Assembly: GCF_008933115.1 (NCBI RefSeq)
Contig: NZ_WBVO01000001.1
Coordinates: forward strand, 124,001-188,000
Direction: 5' to 3'
Origin: Phaeocystidibacter luteus
Lineage (GTDB): Bacteria; Bacteroidota; Bacteroidia; Flavobacteriales; Schleiferiaceae
DNA length: 64,000 nucleotides
A model generated the notes under the pieces. It was not told where the DNA came from. It made no database searches and saw only the letters and a program-made list of their open reading frames with translations. Shown in pieces: positions 34,485 to 43,562 of this stretch (position 1 is the first letter of the stretch; every line of letters begins with the position of its first letter). Both the position numbers and the translations under genes were made by a program.

Positions 34485-35504
34485 CTATAAATTCACTCGA
34501 GCTTTGGCAGAAATTCCCAAATCTGCCGAATGTCCGTCCTTCCAAAGGTAATATCCAGCGATTCCAATCATCGCGGCATTATCCGTAGTAAACTCAAAAG
34601 GAGGGAGGTAAAGCGACCAGTTCTCTTCTGTTGCCGTGGTTTCTAATGCTTTGCGAAGTCCCACATTCGCCGAAACCCCGCCTGCTATTGCGATATGTGA
34701 TATGCCCGTATCACGACTCACTTTCACAAGTTTCTTCAGGAGTATCTCGATAATGGTTTTTTGAACACTCGCACAAATGTCGTCCATGTGATTCTGAACG
34801 AACTCAGGATCTTCTTTCTGCTTGGCTTGGAGGGTGTACAAAACACTTGTTTTCAGACCGCTAAAGCTGAAATTGTAGCCTTCGATTTGCGGTTTCGAAA
34901 ACGCTAGAAAATCGGGATTGCCCATTTGTGCTCTGCGGTCAACTTCGGGTCCACCCGGGTAGGGAAGTCCTAAGAGTTTGGCCGTTTTGTCAAACGCTTC
35001 TCCAGCTGCGTCATCTATGGTTTCTCCCAGGACCGTGAGCTCCAATGGACTGTCAACCCGAACTATTTGGGTATGTCCCCCACTTACAGTTAGGCACAAA
35101 AACGGGAATTCTGGATTGCGCATGTCATCACCATCGATCAGGTGTGCCAATACATGAGCGCGCATATGGTGGACGTCGATAAGCGGAATGCCAAGTGCCA
35201 TGCTAAGTGACTTAGCAAAGGAGGTCCCCACAAGTAAAGAGCCCATCAGTCCAGGACCACTAGTAAATGCAATGGCTTCGAGGTCCTGCTTACTTACTTT
35301 GGCTTCCTTTAAGGCCTTGGTTACTACGGGGACAATGTGCGCCTGGTGCGCTCGTGAAGCAAGTTCTGGAACTACGCCACCATACTCAGCATGCACGCTC
35401 TGATTGGCCACCACGTTCGAAAGAACCTTTCGTCCTTCCATTACCGCGCAGGCCGTATCGTCACATGAGGATTCAATAGCGAGAATGAGTTCCCTTTTCT
35501 TCAT
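34485..35504 (-). CDS. tsaD: tRNA N6-adenosine threonylcarbamoyltransferase
   Basis: 339 residues of the Kae1/TsaD ASKHA family. The metal-binding HMRAH is at 113-117; AIESSCDDTACAV at the start, SGPGLMGSLLVG, TVSGGHTQIV, GEAFDKTAKLLGLPYPGGP and GGVSANVGLR are all present. With TsaB/E/C it makes t6A at position 37 of ANN-decoding tRNAs. Length is normal. It is divergent from tamB, with a TAACTTTG promoter only 4 bp ahead of the ATG, suggesting a leaderless or near-leaderless message. Confidence 0.95.
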   Translation of the reverse strand: MKKRELILAIESSCDDTACAVMEGRKVLSNVVANQSVHAEYGGVVPELASRAHQAHIVPVVTKALKEAKVSKQDLEAIAFTSGPGLMGSLLVGTSFAKSLSMALGIPLIDVHHMRAHVLAHLIDGDDMRNPEFPFLCLTVSGGHTQIVRVDSPLELTVLGETIDDAAGEAFDKTAKLLGLPYPGGPEVDRRAQMGNPDFLAFSKPQIEGYNFSFSGLKTSVLYTLQAKQKEDPEFVQNHMDDICASVQKTIIEILLKKLVKVSRDTGISHIAIAGGVSANVGLRKALETTATEENWSLYLPPFEFTTDNAAMIGIAGYYLWKDGHSADLGISAKARVNL

Positions 35505-35508
35505 GTTG

Positions 35509-35516
35509 CAAAGTTA
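35509..35516 (-). promoter_or_regulatory. TAnnTTTG -7 element of tsaD
   Basis: TAACTTTG on the minus strand ends 4 bp before the ATG at 35504; transcription starting 5-7 bp downstream would begin at or next to the start codon. Confidence 0.6.
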
Positions 35517-35594
35517 ATGCAATGAGTAGGGATTTTAGCACAAGGAAATCTGCCTCTATCCGTTAATTTTTAAGTGCTTCAGGCTCGATATTTG

Positions 35595-35602
35595 TAGCTT
35601 TG
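35595..35602 (+). promoter_or_regulatory. TAnnTTTG -7 element of the tamB homologue
   Basis: TAGCTTTG, exact consensus, 28 bp before the ATG at 35631 in the 126-bp tsaD/tamB divergent spacer. Confidence 0.6.
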
Positions 35603-35630
35603 TGAGTTAAGCACCGCGTCTTCGCTTTTT

Positions 35631-38600
35631 ATGAAAATACTTCGCCGCATTTGGAAGCTGTTCAAATGGACCTTCGGGATACTGTTACTCCTGATTGTCC
35701 TGTGCGGATTTATTCTGGCTATACCAGCCGTTCAGACGCGTCTAGCTCAGGAGGGTACGGCCTATCTCAAATCAGAGTTTGGTATTGAAGTACAGATCGA
35801 ATCTGCATCTTTCCAATTACCTAACCGTGTGGTGCTGAAAGGGGTTTACGCTCCAGACCATCGTCAGGATACGATGATTTATGCCCAACACATTCTCTTC
35901 GAGTTTTCTGGATTTAGAAATAATCATCTCTATGCTGGGGATGTTGAATTGGACAAAGGCAAGCTTCTCATGCGAAAGTATGAGACGGATTCACTGTTCA
36001 ATTTCGCCATGTGGCTTGAGAACTTTAATTCGGAGGACACAACCACGTCTGAGGTACCGTTCCAGATGACCTTCGACGACATCAAAATTTCTGATTTTAC
36101 ATACGCTAAGCATCCGTTGGGATGTGACGAGTGTACATGGCTAGACTTCAAGGACGCCGAGGTGCGTGTTTCCGACTTTAAACTGAACGGTGGCAATGTA
36201 AGCGGCGATATTGAAAGACTCGAATACCGCGATGACCGCAGGTTTAGTCTACATCAGTTTTCAGGCTATGCGGCCCTCCAGGAAACGTATATGGAGCTTA
36301 CCGACCTAAGCTTCAAAACGGATAGTTCGGAAGTTGTTGGCTGGGCGCGATTGGAGTATCGCGACATGGGCGACTTTTCAAACTTCCTAGACGATGTTCG
36401 AATCAAGGGTAAGTTTGAAAAGGGTGTGGTTTCGTCCAACGAGTTTCGTTCATACATCCCGCAGTTCCCACAGTTCGATCAGTTCGAGTTCAAAGGATCC
36501 GTGGAAGGAACGGTCAACGATTTAAAGGCCTCACGAGTGGATGTGGCCGTGGGAAATTCCAAATTCTTCGGCGATGTGAGCTTGGTTGATTGCACAGAAC
36601 CCGAGAAGTTATATCTCAATGCATATGTAGGTTTCTGCAAGACTAACGGTTCGGATTTGTCGAGGTATCTAGCTCAATTTATCGACAGTGAAATTCCCGA
36701 GTTAGCCCAGAAGTTTACGGATATTGACCTATCGGGACACTACGAAGGGACCTTGGCCGATTTTACCACGAATGGGGAGATTATTACGAATCTGGGGCTT
36801 GCCGATGTAAACCTTTCCTTTAAAGACTTGAGCGACCTTGATCAAGTGACCTACAATGGACGGTTAACCCTAGAGAGCTTCGACCTTGCAACCTTACTTG
36901 ACAATCCCGAATTGGGATACCTTTCCACCTCTGGATCAGTATCTGGAAGGGGCCTAACCGCTGAATCTGTAAACGCTTCGATTGATGTCTCTGCCTCCAG
37001 AGCGGATTACAACGGCTATTCGTATCGCAACATCAATGTATTGGGAGATGTGGTAGACGGCAGGTTCACGGGTAAGTTCGATATACACGATAAAAATTTG
37101 AACGTCGATTTCGACGGAGAGCTTGATTTTGGAAGTGATACGGCTACATTCGATTTCGTTGCGCTTGTAGACTCTACGGATCTTCATTCTGTTGGACTAA
37201 TCAGCGATACCGTGAGTTATTTCGGAGCTAAAGTCGTTGCAGATTTCAGCATTTACAATGGCGAATGGTGGCAGGGTAAGGTTGAACTCGACAGTATCAC
37301 GTACAGAAGGGGAACGGAAAGATTCCAGTATGACGAGGTCGAATTGGTGAGCAGCAATGCTGGCAGCATCACTCGAAACGAACTTTCGTCCGATTTCATG
37401 GATGTACTCATCGAAGGAGAGTATAAGCTGCTCAAGATTCACGAGCCGCTCTTGATGGCCTTTGCTAATGTTAACAAGCATTTCGAATACGAACCGTCGT
37501 TTACATCGCCCATTTCTTGTACGTACGATATCACGCTAAAGGAAACGGACCTCCTCACTAAGCTCTTGGTGCCAGGGGTGCGATTTGCCTACGGTACGCG
37601 ACTCTCAGGCTCGTTGAATTCGAATGACCTGGGTATTCAACTCAATTATTCGAGCCCAGGAATGGACTTGTATGGAACGTATTTCGACACGACTGCAATT
37701 CGTGTTAGGGGGCGCGATGGAGTTTATAAAGTGAGAAGTAACATCCGCAGCATTTTCGGAGATGGTGATTATGAAACAGAATCCATCGCCTTCAATTCTG
37801 ATGTACATGGTGACAGTGCGACGCTCGATCTCCGAGGGGTCATTCAAGACTCCGTAAACTCTGATGTTCACTTCAATGGGTACGTCGTTATGCCAACTGA
37901 ATCGAGCTTCAAGGTTCACTGGAACTCTGCTCAGTTCAATGTGGGGATTGACACACTTAGAATGGCGCCCGAGAATACGCTGGTTATTGACGGAGAGCGA
38001 ATCGAGTTCGTCAACTATGCGCTGACTGGGACAAATGGAGAGTTGTACTTGGATGGATATCTATCTGAGGAGCCGTATGAAGTACTGCGAGCTCGACTCA
38101 AGAATCTCAACTTATCCATACTCAATTACCTGCTTCGTCAAGAAGGCACCTACTTTGAAGGTTTCGCAGACGGAACCATCATTCTGAATGACCTGCTTGG
38201 AAGTCCTAGCATGGCTGGGTATGTAGATGTTGACAGTCTAAAACTGAACTCCTACGATTTAGGAACCCTAGCGCTCAATGTCGATTGGGATATCGCTAGT
38301 AACATCCAGAAGTTGAATGGCTCAATTACTTTGGGAACACGTCAAACCTTGGGAATTGAGGGGAGAATAGCGCAAGATTCAACCCAACCGTTGTTGGTGG
38401 ATATCGACCTCAGTAGATTCCGTCTCAATGCCTTTAACCCCTACATGCAAGGGATTCTCGATAATCTTAGAGGTACCGTAGAAGGAAAGATACGAGTGGC
38501 TGGCACATTGGATAAACCTACGCTTGATGGGGACCTAGAGCTTCCAAACGCTGCATTCGGCATCCCTTTCTTAGGAACGGACTACAACTTCGAGGGGAGC

Positions 38601-40091
38601 CCAACTATTCACTTGTCTAGCGACAGGATCGTTCTCGATCGAGTGAAGATTCGAGATACGAAGGAAGGAAGTTCGGGATATGCATCTGGCTTCATCAATC
38701 ACAGAAACCTAAGTGATCTCACTTTCGATTTGGACATTGAGGCTCAGGATATGTTGGGAATGGACCTGAAGGAAGGTCAAAACCAATTCTTCTTTGGAAA
38801 GGCTTATGCTTCTGGACGCGTGAAGATTGTTGGTCCGACAGATCAAATGAACCTTCGAATTGATGTTGAAGCGGAAGAAGGTACCTCGCTTAAACTTCCT
38901 CTGTCCTCGCCAACAGAAGTAGGTAAAAGTGATTTCATCACGTTTGTAGACCCGACGGAATCGGTAGATTCTACAGCATTCGGCTTCCGAAGAGAGGCTA
39001 AAGTGGACGATCTTGGTGGATTGAGCATCACTGTAAATGCAAACATGAAACCCGAAGCTGAGGTTCGATTGGTGATGGATGAAGCCGTTGGTGGTGAGAT
39101 TGTGGGCCAGGGTAGTGGACTCATCAAGATTAACCTCAGTGCGGCGGGCGATCTTTCTATTCTAGGGAATTATCAGGTAACCGAAGGGTTGTACAAGTTC
39201 CGCATGCGGAATATCGTCGCAAATGACTTCATCATTCAGGAAGGGTCGACATTGAACTGGACGGGCGATCCGTTTGATGCAACGATAGACCTCAAGGCCA
39301 TTCATACTACGCGTACTACCCTCACTGGGATGGTCACCCCAGGAAATGGCTACAACGGACAACGGGTTCGCGTAAATCTCATCATGCACCTTACTGGCCC
39401 ACTTATGAACCCAAACATCACTTTTGACATCGAGGTTCCTAACGTGCAGTCGAGCTGGCAGGAAGAAATCAAAAATCGCTTGAATGATCAGGATAAGCTT
39501 ACGGAGAATGCATTCTCGCTCTTGGTTACCAACAGCTTCTGGAATCCAGAAAACAGCATTGTGGAAGACGTTGGCCAGCAAAGTGTGAATCAGCTCGCGA
39601 ACGTAATGTCTAACTGGGCGGCGAATTCTGTTTTTGGGGATTTTGCCGATATCAATTTGTCTTACAACACATTCAATGAACCAGAGGTTGAAGGGAGTGA
39701 ATGGGAGGTTTCAGTTTCAAAGGCATTTATTGATGACAGAATCCGGGTGAACACCGCTGTAGATATCCCCTCAGGAGATAATACTGGAGCCGCACAACAG
39801 ACTGTTACGGGCGATATTGAAGTCGAATACAAGATTACTGAAGACGGTCGATTCAGAGCAAAAGCCTTCAACCGAAGCAACCAAAACAATCCGGCACTTG
39901 ACCAACTTTCACCGTACAGTCAAGGGGTGAGCGTATTCTATCGCGCAGACTTCGACTCCTGGGACGAATTAGTGCAAAAGATATTCGGCTACAAACCACG
40001 TGACGTAGAGGCGGAGCAAGACACGGACGAGAATGACGACGATGTGGAGACGAACGAAGGGACTGAAGAACAGCCTGCCGCCGAGGAATAG
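35631..40091 (+). CDS. TamB-family translocation/assembly module protein (AsmA-like bridge protein)
   Basis: 1486 residues with one N-terminal membrane anchor (residues 13-35, WTFGILLLLIVLCGFILAI) and then a very long periplasmic beta-rich body of repeated short strands, ending in the TamB C-terminal domain (DFIIQEGSTLNWTGDPFDATIDLKAI, GPLMNPNITFDIEVPN, LLVTNSFWNP). A disordered acidic tail (DENDDDVETNEGTEE) ends it. TamB-like proteins form hydrophobic grooves between inner and outer membranes for phospholipid transport or outer-membrane protein assembly. No TamA partner is adjacent. Its stop codon directly abuts the convergent ribBA stop with no spacer. Confidence 0.88.
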   Translation: MKILRRIWKLFKWTFGILLLLIVLCGFILAIPAVQTRLAQEGTAYLKSEFGIEVQIESASFQLPNRVVLKGVYAPDHRQDTMIYAQHILFEFSGFRNNHLYAGDVELDKGKLLMRKYETDSLFNFAMWLENFNSEDTTTSEVPFQMTFDDIKISDFTYAKHPLGCDECTWLDFKDAEVRVSDFKLNGGNVSGDIERLEYRDDRRFSLHQFSGYAALQETYMELTDLSFKTDSSEVVGWARLEYRDMGDFSNFLDDVRIKGKFEKGVVSSNEFRSYIPQFPQFDQFEFKGSVEGTVNDLKASRVDVAVGNSKFFGDVSLVDCTEPEKLYLNAYVGFCKTNGSDLSRYLAQFIDSEIPELAQKFTDIDLSGHYEGTLADFTTNGEIITNLGLADVNLSFKDLSDLDQVTYNGRLTLESFDLATLLDNPELGYLSTSGSVSGRGLTAESVNASIDVSASRADYNGYSYRNINVLGDVVDGRFTGKFDIHDKNLNVDFDGELDFGSDTATFDFVALVDSTDLHSVGLISDTVSYFGAKVVADFSIYNGEWWQGKVELDSITYRRGTERFQYDEVELVSSNAGSITRNELSSDFMDVLIEGEYKLLKIHEPLLMAFANVNKHFEYEPSFTSPISCTYDITLKETDLLTKLLVPGVRFAYGTRLSGSLNSNDLGIQLNYSSPGMDLYGTYFDTTAIRVRGRDGVYKVRSNIRSIFGDGDYETESIAFNSDVHGDSATLDLRGVIQDSVNSDVHFNGYVVMPTESSFKVHWNSAQFNVGIDTLRMAPENTLVIDGERIEFVNYALTGTNGELYLDGYLSEEPYEVLRARLKNLNLSILNYLLRQEGTYFEGFADGTIILNDLLGSPSMAGYVDVDSLKLNSYDLGTLALNVDWDIASNIQKLNGSITLGTRQTLGIEGRIAQDSTQPLLVDIDLSRFRLNAFNPYMQGILDNLRGTVEGKIRVAGTLDKPTLDGDLELPNAAFGIPFLGTDYNFEGSPTIHLSSDRIVLDRVKIRDTKEGSSGYASGFINHRNLSDLTFDLDIEAQDMLGMDLKEGQNQFFFGKAYASGRVKIVGPTDQMNLRIDVEAEEGTSLKLPLSSPTEVGKSDFITFVDPTESVDSTAFGFRREAKVDDLGGLSITVNANMKPEAEVRLVMDEAVGGEIVGQGSGLIKINLSAAGDLSILGNYQVTEGLYKFRMRNIVANDFIIQEGSTLNWTGDPFDATIDLKAIHTTRTTLTGMVTPGNGYNGQRVRVNLIMHLTGPLMNPNITFDIEVPNVQSSWQEEIKNRLNDQDKLTENAFSLLVTNSFWNPENSIVEDVGQQSVNQLANVMSNWAANSVFGDFADINLSYNTFNEPEVEGSEWEVSVSKAFIDDRIRVNTAVDIPSGDNTGAAQQTVTGDIEVEYKITEDGRFRAKAFNRSNQNNPALDQLSPYSQGVSVFYRADFDSWDELVQKIFGYKPRDVEAEQDTDENDDDVETNEGTEEQPAAEE

Positions 40092-41252
40092 TTACATGGT
40101 AACGTTTTCCACGATTTCAAGTCCGTACCCTACAATTCCAACACGCTTAATCGGATTATTTGTGAGTAATCGAACCTTCGATACGCCTAATTCGTGTAAG
40201 ATCTGGGCCCCAATTCCATAGTCGCGGGCATCCTTGCTAAACGAATTTGTTCTTGCCGGCTCAGAGCCAGAATCGAGTGATTCCTTGTACGAGCGAAGTT
40301 TGTCGAGCAATGAACCTGTCATTTGGCGCTGGTTCATGTATACGATAACACCTTTACCTTCTTGTTCTACCGCTTGCATGGCCTTTTCAAGCTGAACTCC
40401 TGGTGATTGAGTGAGAAGGTGGAAAATGTCGTTGCCTACACCAGCGGAATGAACGCGAACAAGCACGGGCTCTGATTTTTCCCAATTCCCTTTTGATAAG
40501 GCTAGGTGTACTTGACCGTTGGTGGTTTGCTCAAATGCGTGCAAGGTGAACTGTCCAAAATCAGTATCAATCACAAACTCTTCTTTCTTCGAGATGAGTG
40601 ATTCCTTCTGCATTCGGTAGGCTACCAAATCTTCGATAGATACTACTTTGAGGTTGTGCTCGGCGGCAATCTCCAACAATTGTGGAAGTCGGGCCATGGT
40701 GCCATCCTCATTCATGATTTCTACAATAACACCAGCGGGATATAGTCCTGCAAGTCTGGCAAGGTCAATTGCGGCCTCTGTATGGCCCGTTCTGCGAAGA
40801 ACACCACCTGGTTTGGCCTTCAACGGGAAAATGTGACCAGGACGACCGAGGTCTTCCGGTTTTGTATCACTATTCACAAGCGCCTGAACTGTCTTCGCTC
40901 TGTCTGACGCAGAAATTCCCGTAGTAACACCGTGTCCGCGTAGATCCACACTCACTGTGAACTGCGTGTGCAATGGATCGGTGTTGTTGTTTACCATGAG
41001 GTCGAGGCCGAGTTCATCGCATCGTGTATCGATAAGCGGGGTGCAAATCAACCCACGACCGTGAGTCGCCATGAAATTGATCATTTCAGGAGACACGAGT
41101 TCGGCTGCGGCTACGAAGTCGCCTTCGTTTTCGCGATCCTCATCGTCAACTACGATTACTACTTTGCCATTCTTGATATCAGCAATGGCTTCTTCTATGG
41201 TGTTAAGAGCGCTTTTGTGCTCGCTTTGTTGGTTGCCAGACATTGGATTCAA
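40092..41252 (-). CDS. ribB: RibBA-like riboflavin biosynthesis protein: active DHBP synthase half, degenerate GTP cyclohydrolase II half
   Basis: 386 residues. The first 205 residues are a complete 3,4-dihydroxy-2-butanone-4-phosphate synthase (VDDEDRENEGDF, ATHGRGLIC, GVTTGISASDRAKT, RRTGHTEAAIDLARLAG). The second half has the cyclohydrolase II fold (EPVLVRVHS, DARDYGIGAQIL, LLTNNPIKRVGIVGYG). But the three zinc cysteines normally in CLTGD...RCDCG are replaced (AGVGNDIFHLLTQSPGVQL, 270-288), and the EGRGIGL loop reads NQRQMTGSLL. It should make the four-carbon precursor but not the pyrimidine branch, unless the second domain is regulatory. It is last of the six-gene ftsK operon; its start overlaps the upstream glycosyltransferase by 50 bp, or 41 bp if it begins at ATG 41243. 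Confidence 0.9.
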   Translation of the reverse strand: MNPMSGNQQSEHKSALNTIEEAIADIKNGKVVIVVDDEDRENEGDFVAAAELVSPEMINFMATHGRGLICTPLIDTRCDELGLDLMVNNNTDPLHTQFTVSVDLRGHGVTTGISASDRAKTVQALVNSDTKPEDLGRPGHIFPLKAKPGGVLRRTGHTEAAIDLARLAGLYPAGVIVEIMNEDGTMARLPQLLEIAAEHNLKVVSIEDLVAYRMQKESLISKKEEFVIDTDFGQFTLHAFEQTTNGQVHLALSKGNWEKSEPVLVRVHSAGVGNDIFHLLTQSPGVQLEKAMQAVEQEGKGVIVYMNQRQMTGSLLDKLRSYKESLDSGSEPARTNSFSKDARDYGIGAQILHELGVSKVRLLTNNPIKRVGIVGYGLEIVENVTM

Positions 41253-42381
41253 CTCCTTGGATGTAAATAAGTAATCCTTTTAAGAGCGCAAAGTTCATCA
41301 AATAAAAATGACCTACGAAGCGGATGAGTGAACTTCTCGAGGATAAGGACGGGAAAAGGGTGTCGATTCCGACTAGAATCAACAATACGACTTGTATGTA
41401 CAGGGCCATTTCGTAAATCCACTGTGGTGTGAATAATGCGAGAATGGCCGAGGATATCAATGTGCAAATCAGTAAGATGGGCGTAATCCATCGGATGACT
41501 TTATGCGAGAGGAAGGCGAATCCCAACGGCCAAAAGTCGGTGAGAATCATCCCTTTGAATCGATTGAGGTTCTGGAAGTTTCCGAGCGATATTCTCACCT
41601 TACGCTTGAATTCCTCGCTCTTATCTACGGATACATCCTCCGTACAAAGTGCATTGGTATCAAAAATCACTTTTCCACCTTGCTTAATGGTACTCATGGT
41701 CATGAAGAAGTCTTCCATGAAGGTGAGCGGCGGGATTTCCTCGAAGTAGTCTCTTCGGATCATGTAACAACCGCCTTCTACTCCAAGTGCAAACCCCCAG
41801 ATGTTCGATTCTCTGCGCTTTATTTGATTCTCAAAGCTCAAGTAGAGTTCTTCCTCTTCAGCGATACCTTCTTTGCGCATATCACGATAGACAATCGTGC
41901 CCCCTACGAGTGCTACGTCTTCGTCGGAGAGTTGATTGACCATTTGACGAATCATGTCTGATTTGAAGAAGATATTCGCATCGGAAGCCAGGACGATGGG
42001 CGCATTTGATACGCTAACGAGGTGGTTGATGATTCCCGATTTCCCAGTCCTACCCGGCATTCTATGGAGGTGCAAATTGGGATGCTCCGCTTGAAGGGAA
42101 GTGATTATCTCATCTGTGCGATCTGTGCTCGCATCGCTTCCTATGTGCAGGTTAATTCTATCTGAAGGATAATCTGATTCGAAGATGGACTTGATTTTCT
42201 CTTCAATCACGGCTTCCTCGTTGTATGCTGCGAATACCACATCCACGACGGGAAGGTCGTCATCCCACTTTGGAGACGTATCGCTTTCGTCATCCATGAG
42301 ATAGAGTAGGAGCGGGTAGCCAATGTAACTCCACAAAATGAGGAGGAATGAAATCCAAAAGATGTATTGGGCGACGTTCAT
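41203..42381 (-). CDS. Membrane family 2 glycosyltransferase
   Basis: 392 residues: an N-terminal membrane helix (YIFWISFLLILWSYIGYPLLLYL), a GT-A domain with VVFAAYNEEAVIEEKI, GSDASTDRTDEI, ASDANIFFKSDMI and a catalytic MEDFFMT segment. Three or four C-terminal helices end the protein. It resembles processive or polysaccharide-forming GT2 enzymes, with the active site in the cytosol. The preceding glycosyltransferase overlaps it by 4 bp (ATGA), so the two act in the same envelope-glycan step or lie in the same assembly line. Product and sugar unknown. Confidence 0.88.
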   Translation of the reverse strand: MNVAQYIFWISFLLILWSYIGYPLLLYLMDDESDTSPKWDDDLPVVDVVFAAYNEEAVIEEKIKSIFESDYPSDRINLHIGSDASTDRTDEIITSLQAEHPNLHLHRMPGRTGKSGIINHLVSVSNAPIVLASDANIFFKSDMIRQMVNQLSDEDVALVGGTIVYRDMRKEGIAEEEELYLSFENQIKRRESNIWGFALGVEGGCYMIRRDYFEEIPPLTFMEDFFMTMSTIKQGGKVIFDTNALCTEDVSVDKSEEFKRKVRISLGNFQNLNRFKGMILTDFWPLGFAFLSHKVIRWITPILLICTLISSAILALFTPQWIYEMALYIQVVLLILVGIDTLFPSLSSRSSLIRFVGHFYLMNFALLKGLLIYIQGVESNVWQPTKRAQKRS

Positions 42382-43562
42382 CGTGCCATGAAGTTAAGGA
42401 GATTTACTCCTAGCACGTGTTCATCGTATTTTTCCTGAACCAATTTGCGAGCATTCTTGCCTAGCTCTAGTCTGAGCTCAGAATCTACGATGAGCTTGTC
42501 TATTGCTTTGGCAAACTCACGCGGCTGGTCTGCTATGATGCCATGCACTCCAGATTCTATTGGAATACCTTCTACGGCTATGGTGGTTCCGATGATGGCC
42601 TTTCCATAAGCCATCGCTTCTAACACCTTAATTCTCATACCACTACCGGATAATAGAGGCACTACGAAGATTCCGTGCTTTTCATAGAACTTCTCAGCCG
42701 AGCGAACTTGTCCCTCCACGAAGAAACCGAGTTCAGGACGATGAATTCCGAGCGTATCTGATTGTCTGCCAGCTAGGTGAAAGGAACTTTCTCGGTTGAT
42801 TTTCATCAACTCAGGCCATACCTTCTGTGCAAACCACTTTATACCGTCCACATTGGGTAACCAGTCCATTGCGCCAATGTGAAAAACATCCGGAGTAGAT
42901 GAAGGATAGTTCGGGTAACTTTCGGGATTAATGCCGCATGGCAAGGTGTAAACCTGAGACTCATTTAGCGACTTCAAAAACCACTGTGCGTCTACATCAG
43001 TAATTGGTAAAACCGCTTTTACTTCGGATAAAGATGAGGTTTCGTATTTCTTGAGGCGACGATTTTGAATCTTCAATATGGCCTTGCGCAAAACCGATTT
43101 CTCGCGCTGAATATGACGCTCCCAAATCTGATGTTCCACATTGTGAGCGCGCATGTATACGGGGATCTTGCGCTCGGTGAACTCGTCTGAATAGGGCATC
43201 ATAAAGAGTCCTTCTATCAATGCCGCATCAAATGCTTCGCTCTCTAAAATTCGACGAAGCTTTCTGCGAACGTCCTTGCGGTCGAATCGGGTAACCATGT
43301 ACGAATTAGTGGAGAATAGTGTGTTTGATAGCAGGCCAGTAAAGGAAGGGGAGGTGTTTACATCAATGATGTTCCAGTTTACACCATCGGGTTTGTCAAC
43401 AGCCGAAAAGTCGACCACCTTGTGTTTTGCTGTATTCAGAGCGAGTACGGTCACTTCAGCCCCAGCATGGATCAAGCTTCTGATTGTGCTTGCCATGGCG
43501 ATTGTACTGCCGTCTCTTGGTGGAAATGGAACCTTATTGCAAAGGAGTAGAACTCTCTTCAT
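42378..43562 (-). CDS. Family 4-type (GT-B) glycosyltransferase
   Basis: 394 residues with N-terminal VLLLCNKVPFPPRDGSTIAM and a C-terminal nucleotide-sugar site (HIGAMDWLPNVDGIKWF, GSGMRIKVLEAMAYGKAIIGT, VEGIP). This is the layout of GT1/GT4 retaining transferases such as WcaL/PimB-like enzymes, with no membrane helix. It would add a sugar to a lipid-linked or surface glycan. It overlaps the permease upstream by 29 bp and the next transferase by 4 bp, so it is co-translated within the ftsK-ribBA operon. Acceptor not identifiable. Confidence 0.88.
   Translation of the reverse strand: MKRVLLLCNKVPFPPRDGSTIAMASTIRSLIHAGAEVTVLALNTAKHKVVDFSAVDKPDGVNWNIIDVNTSPSFTGLLSNTLFSTNSYMVTRFDRKDVRRKLRRILESEAFDAALIEGLFMMPYSDEFTERKIPVYMRAHNVEHQIWERHIQREKSVLRKAILKIQNRRLKKYETSSLSEVKAVLPITDVDAQWFLKSLNESQVYTLPCGINPESYPNYPSSTPDVFHIGAMDWLPNVDGIKWFAQKVWPELMKINRESSFHLAGRQSDTLGIHRPELGFFVEGQVRSAEKFYEKHGIFVVPLLSGSGMRIKVLEAMAYGKAIIGTTIAVEGIPIESGVHGIIADQPREFAKAIDKLIVDSELRLELGKNARKLVQEKYDEHVLGVNLLNFMAR

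Noticed and set aside
40092-41252. Calling the gene a full bifunctional RibBA
   Set aside because: The cyclohydrolase zinc cysteines and EGRG loop are missing, so only the DHBP synthase activity is supported.
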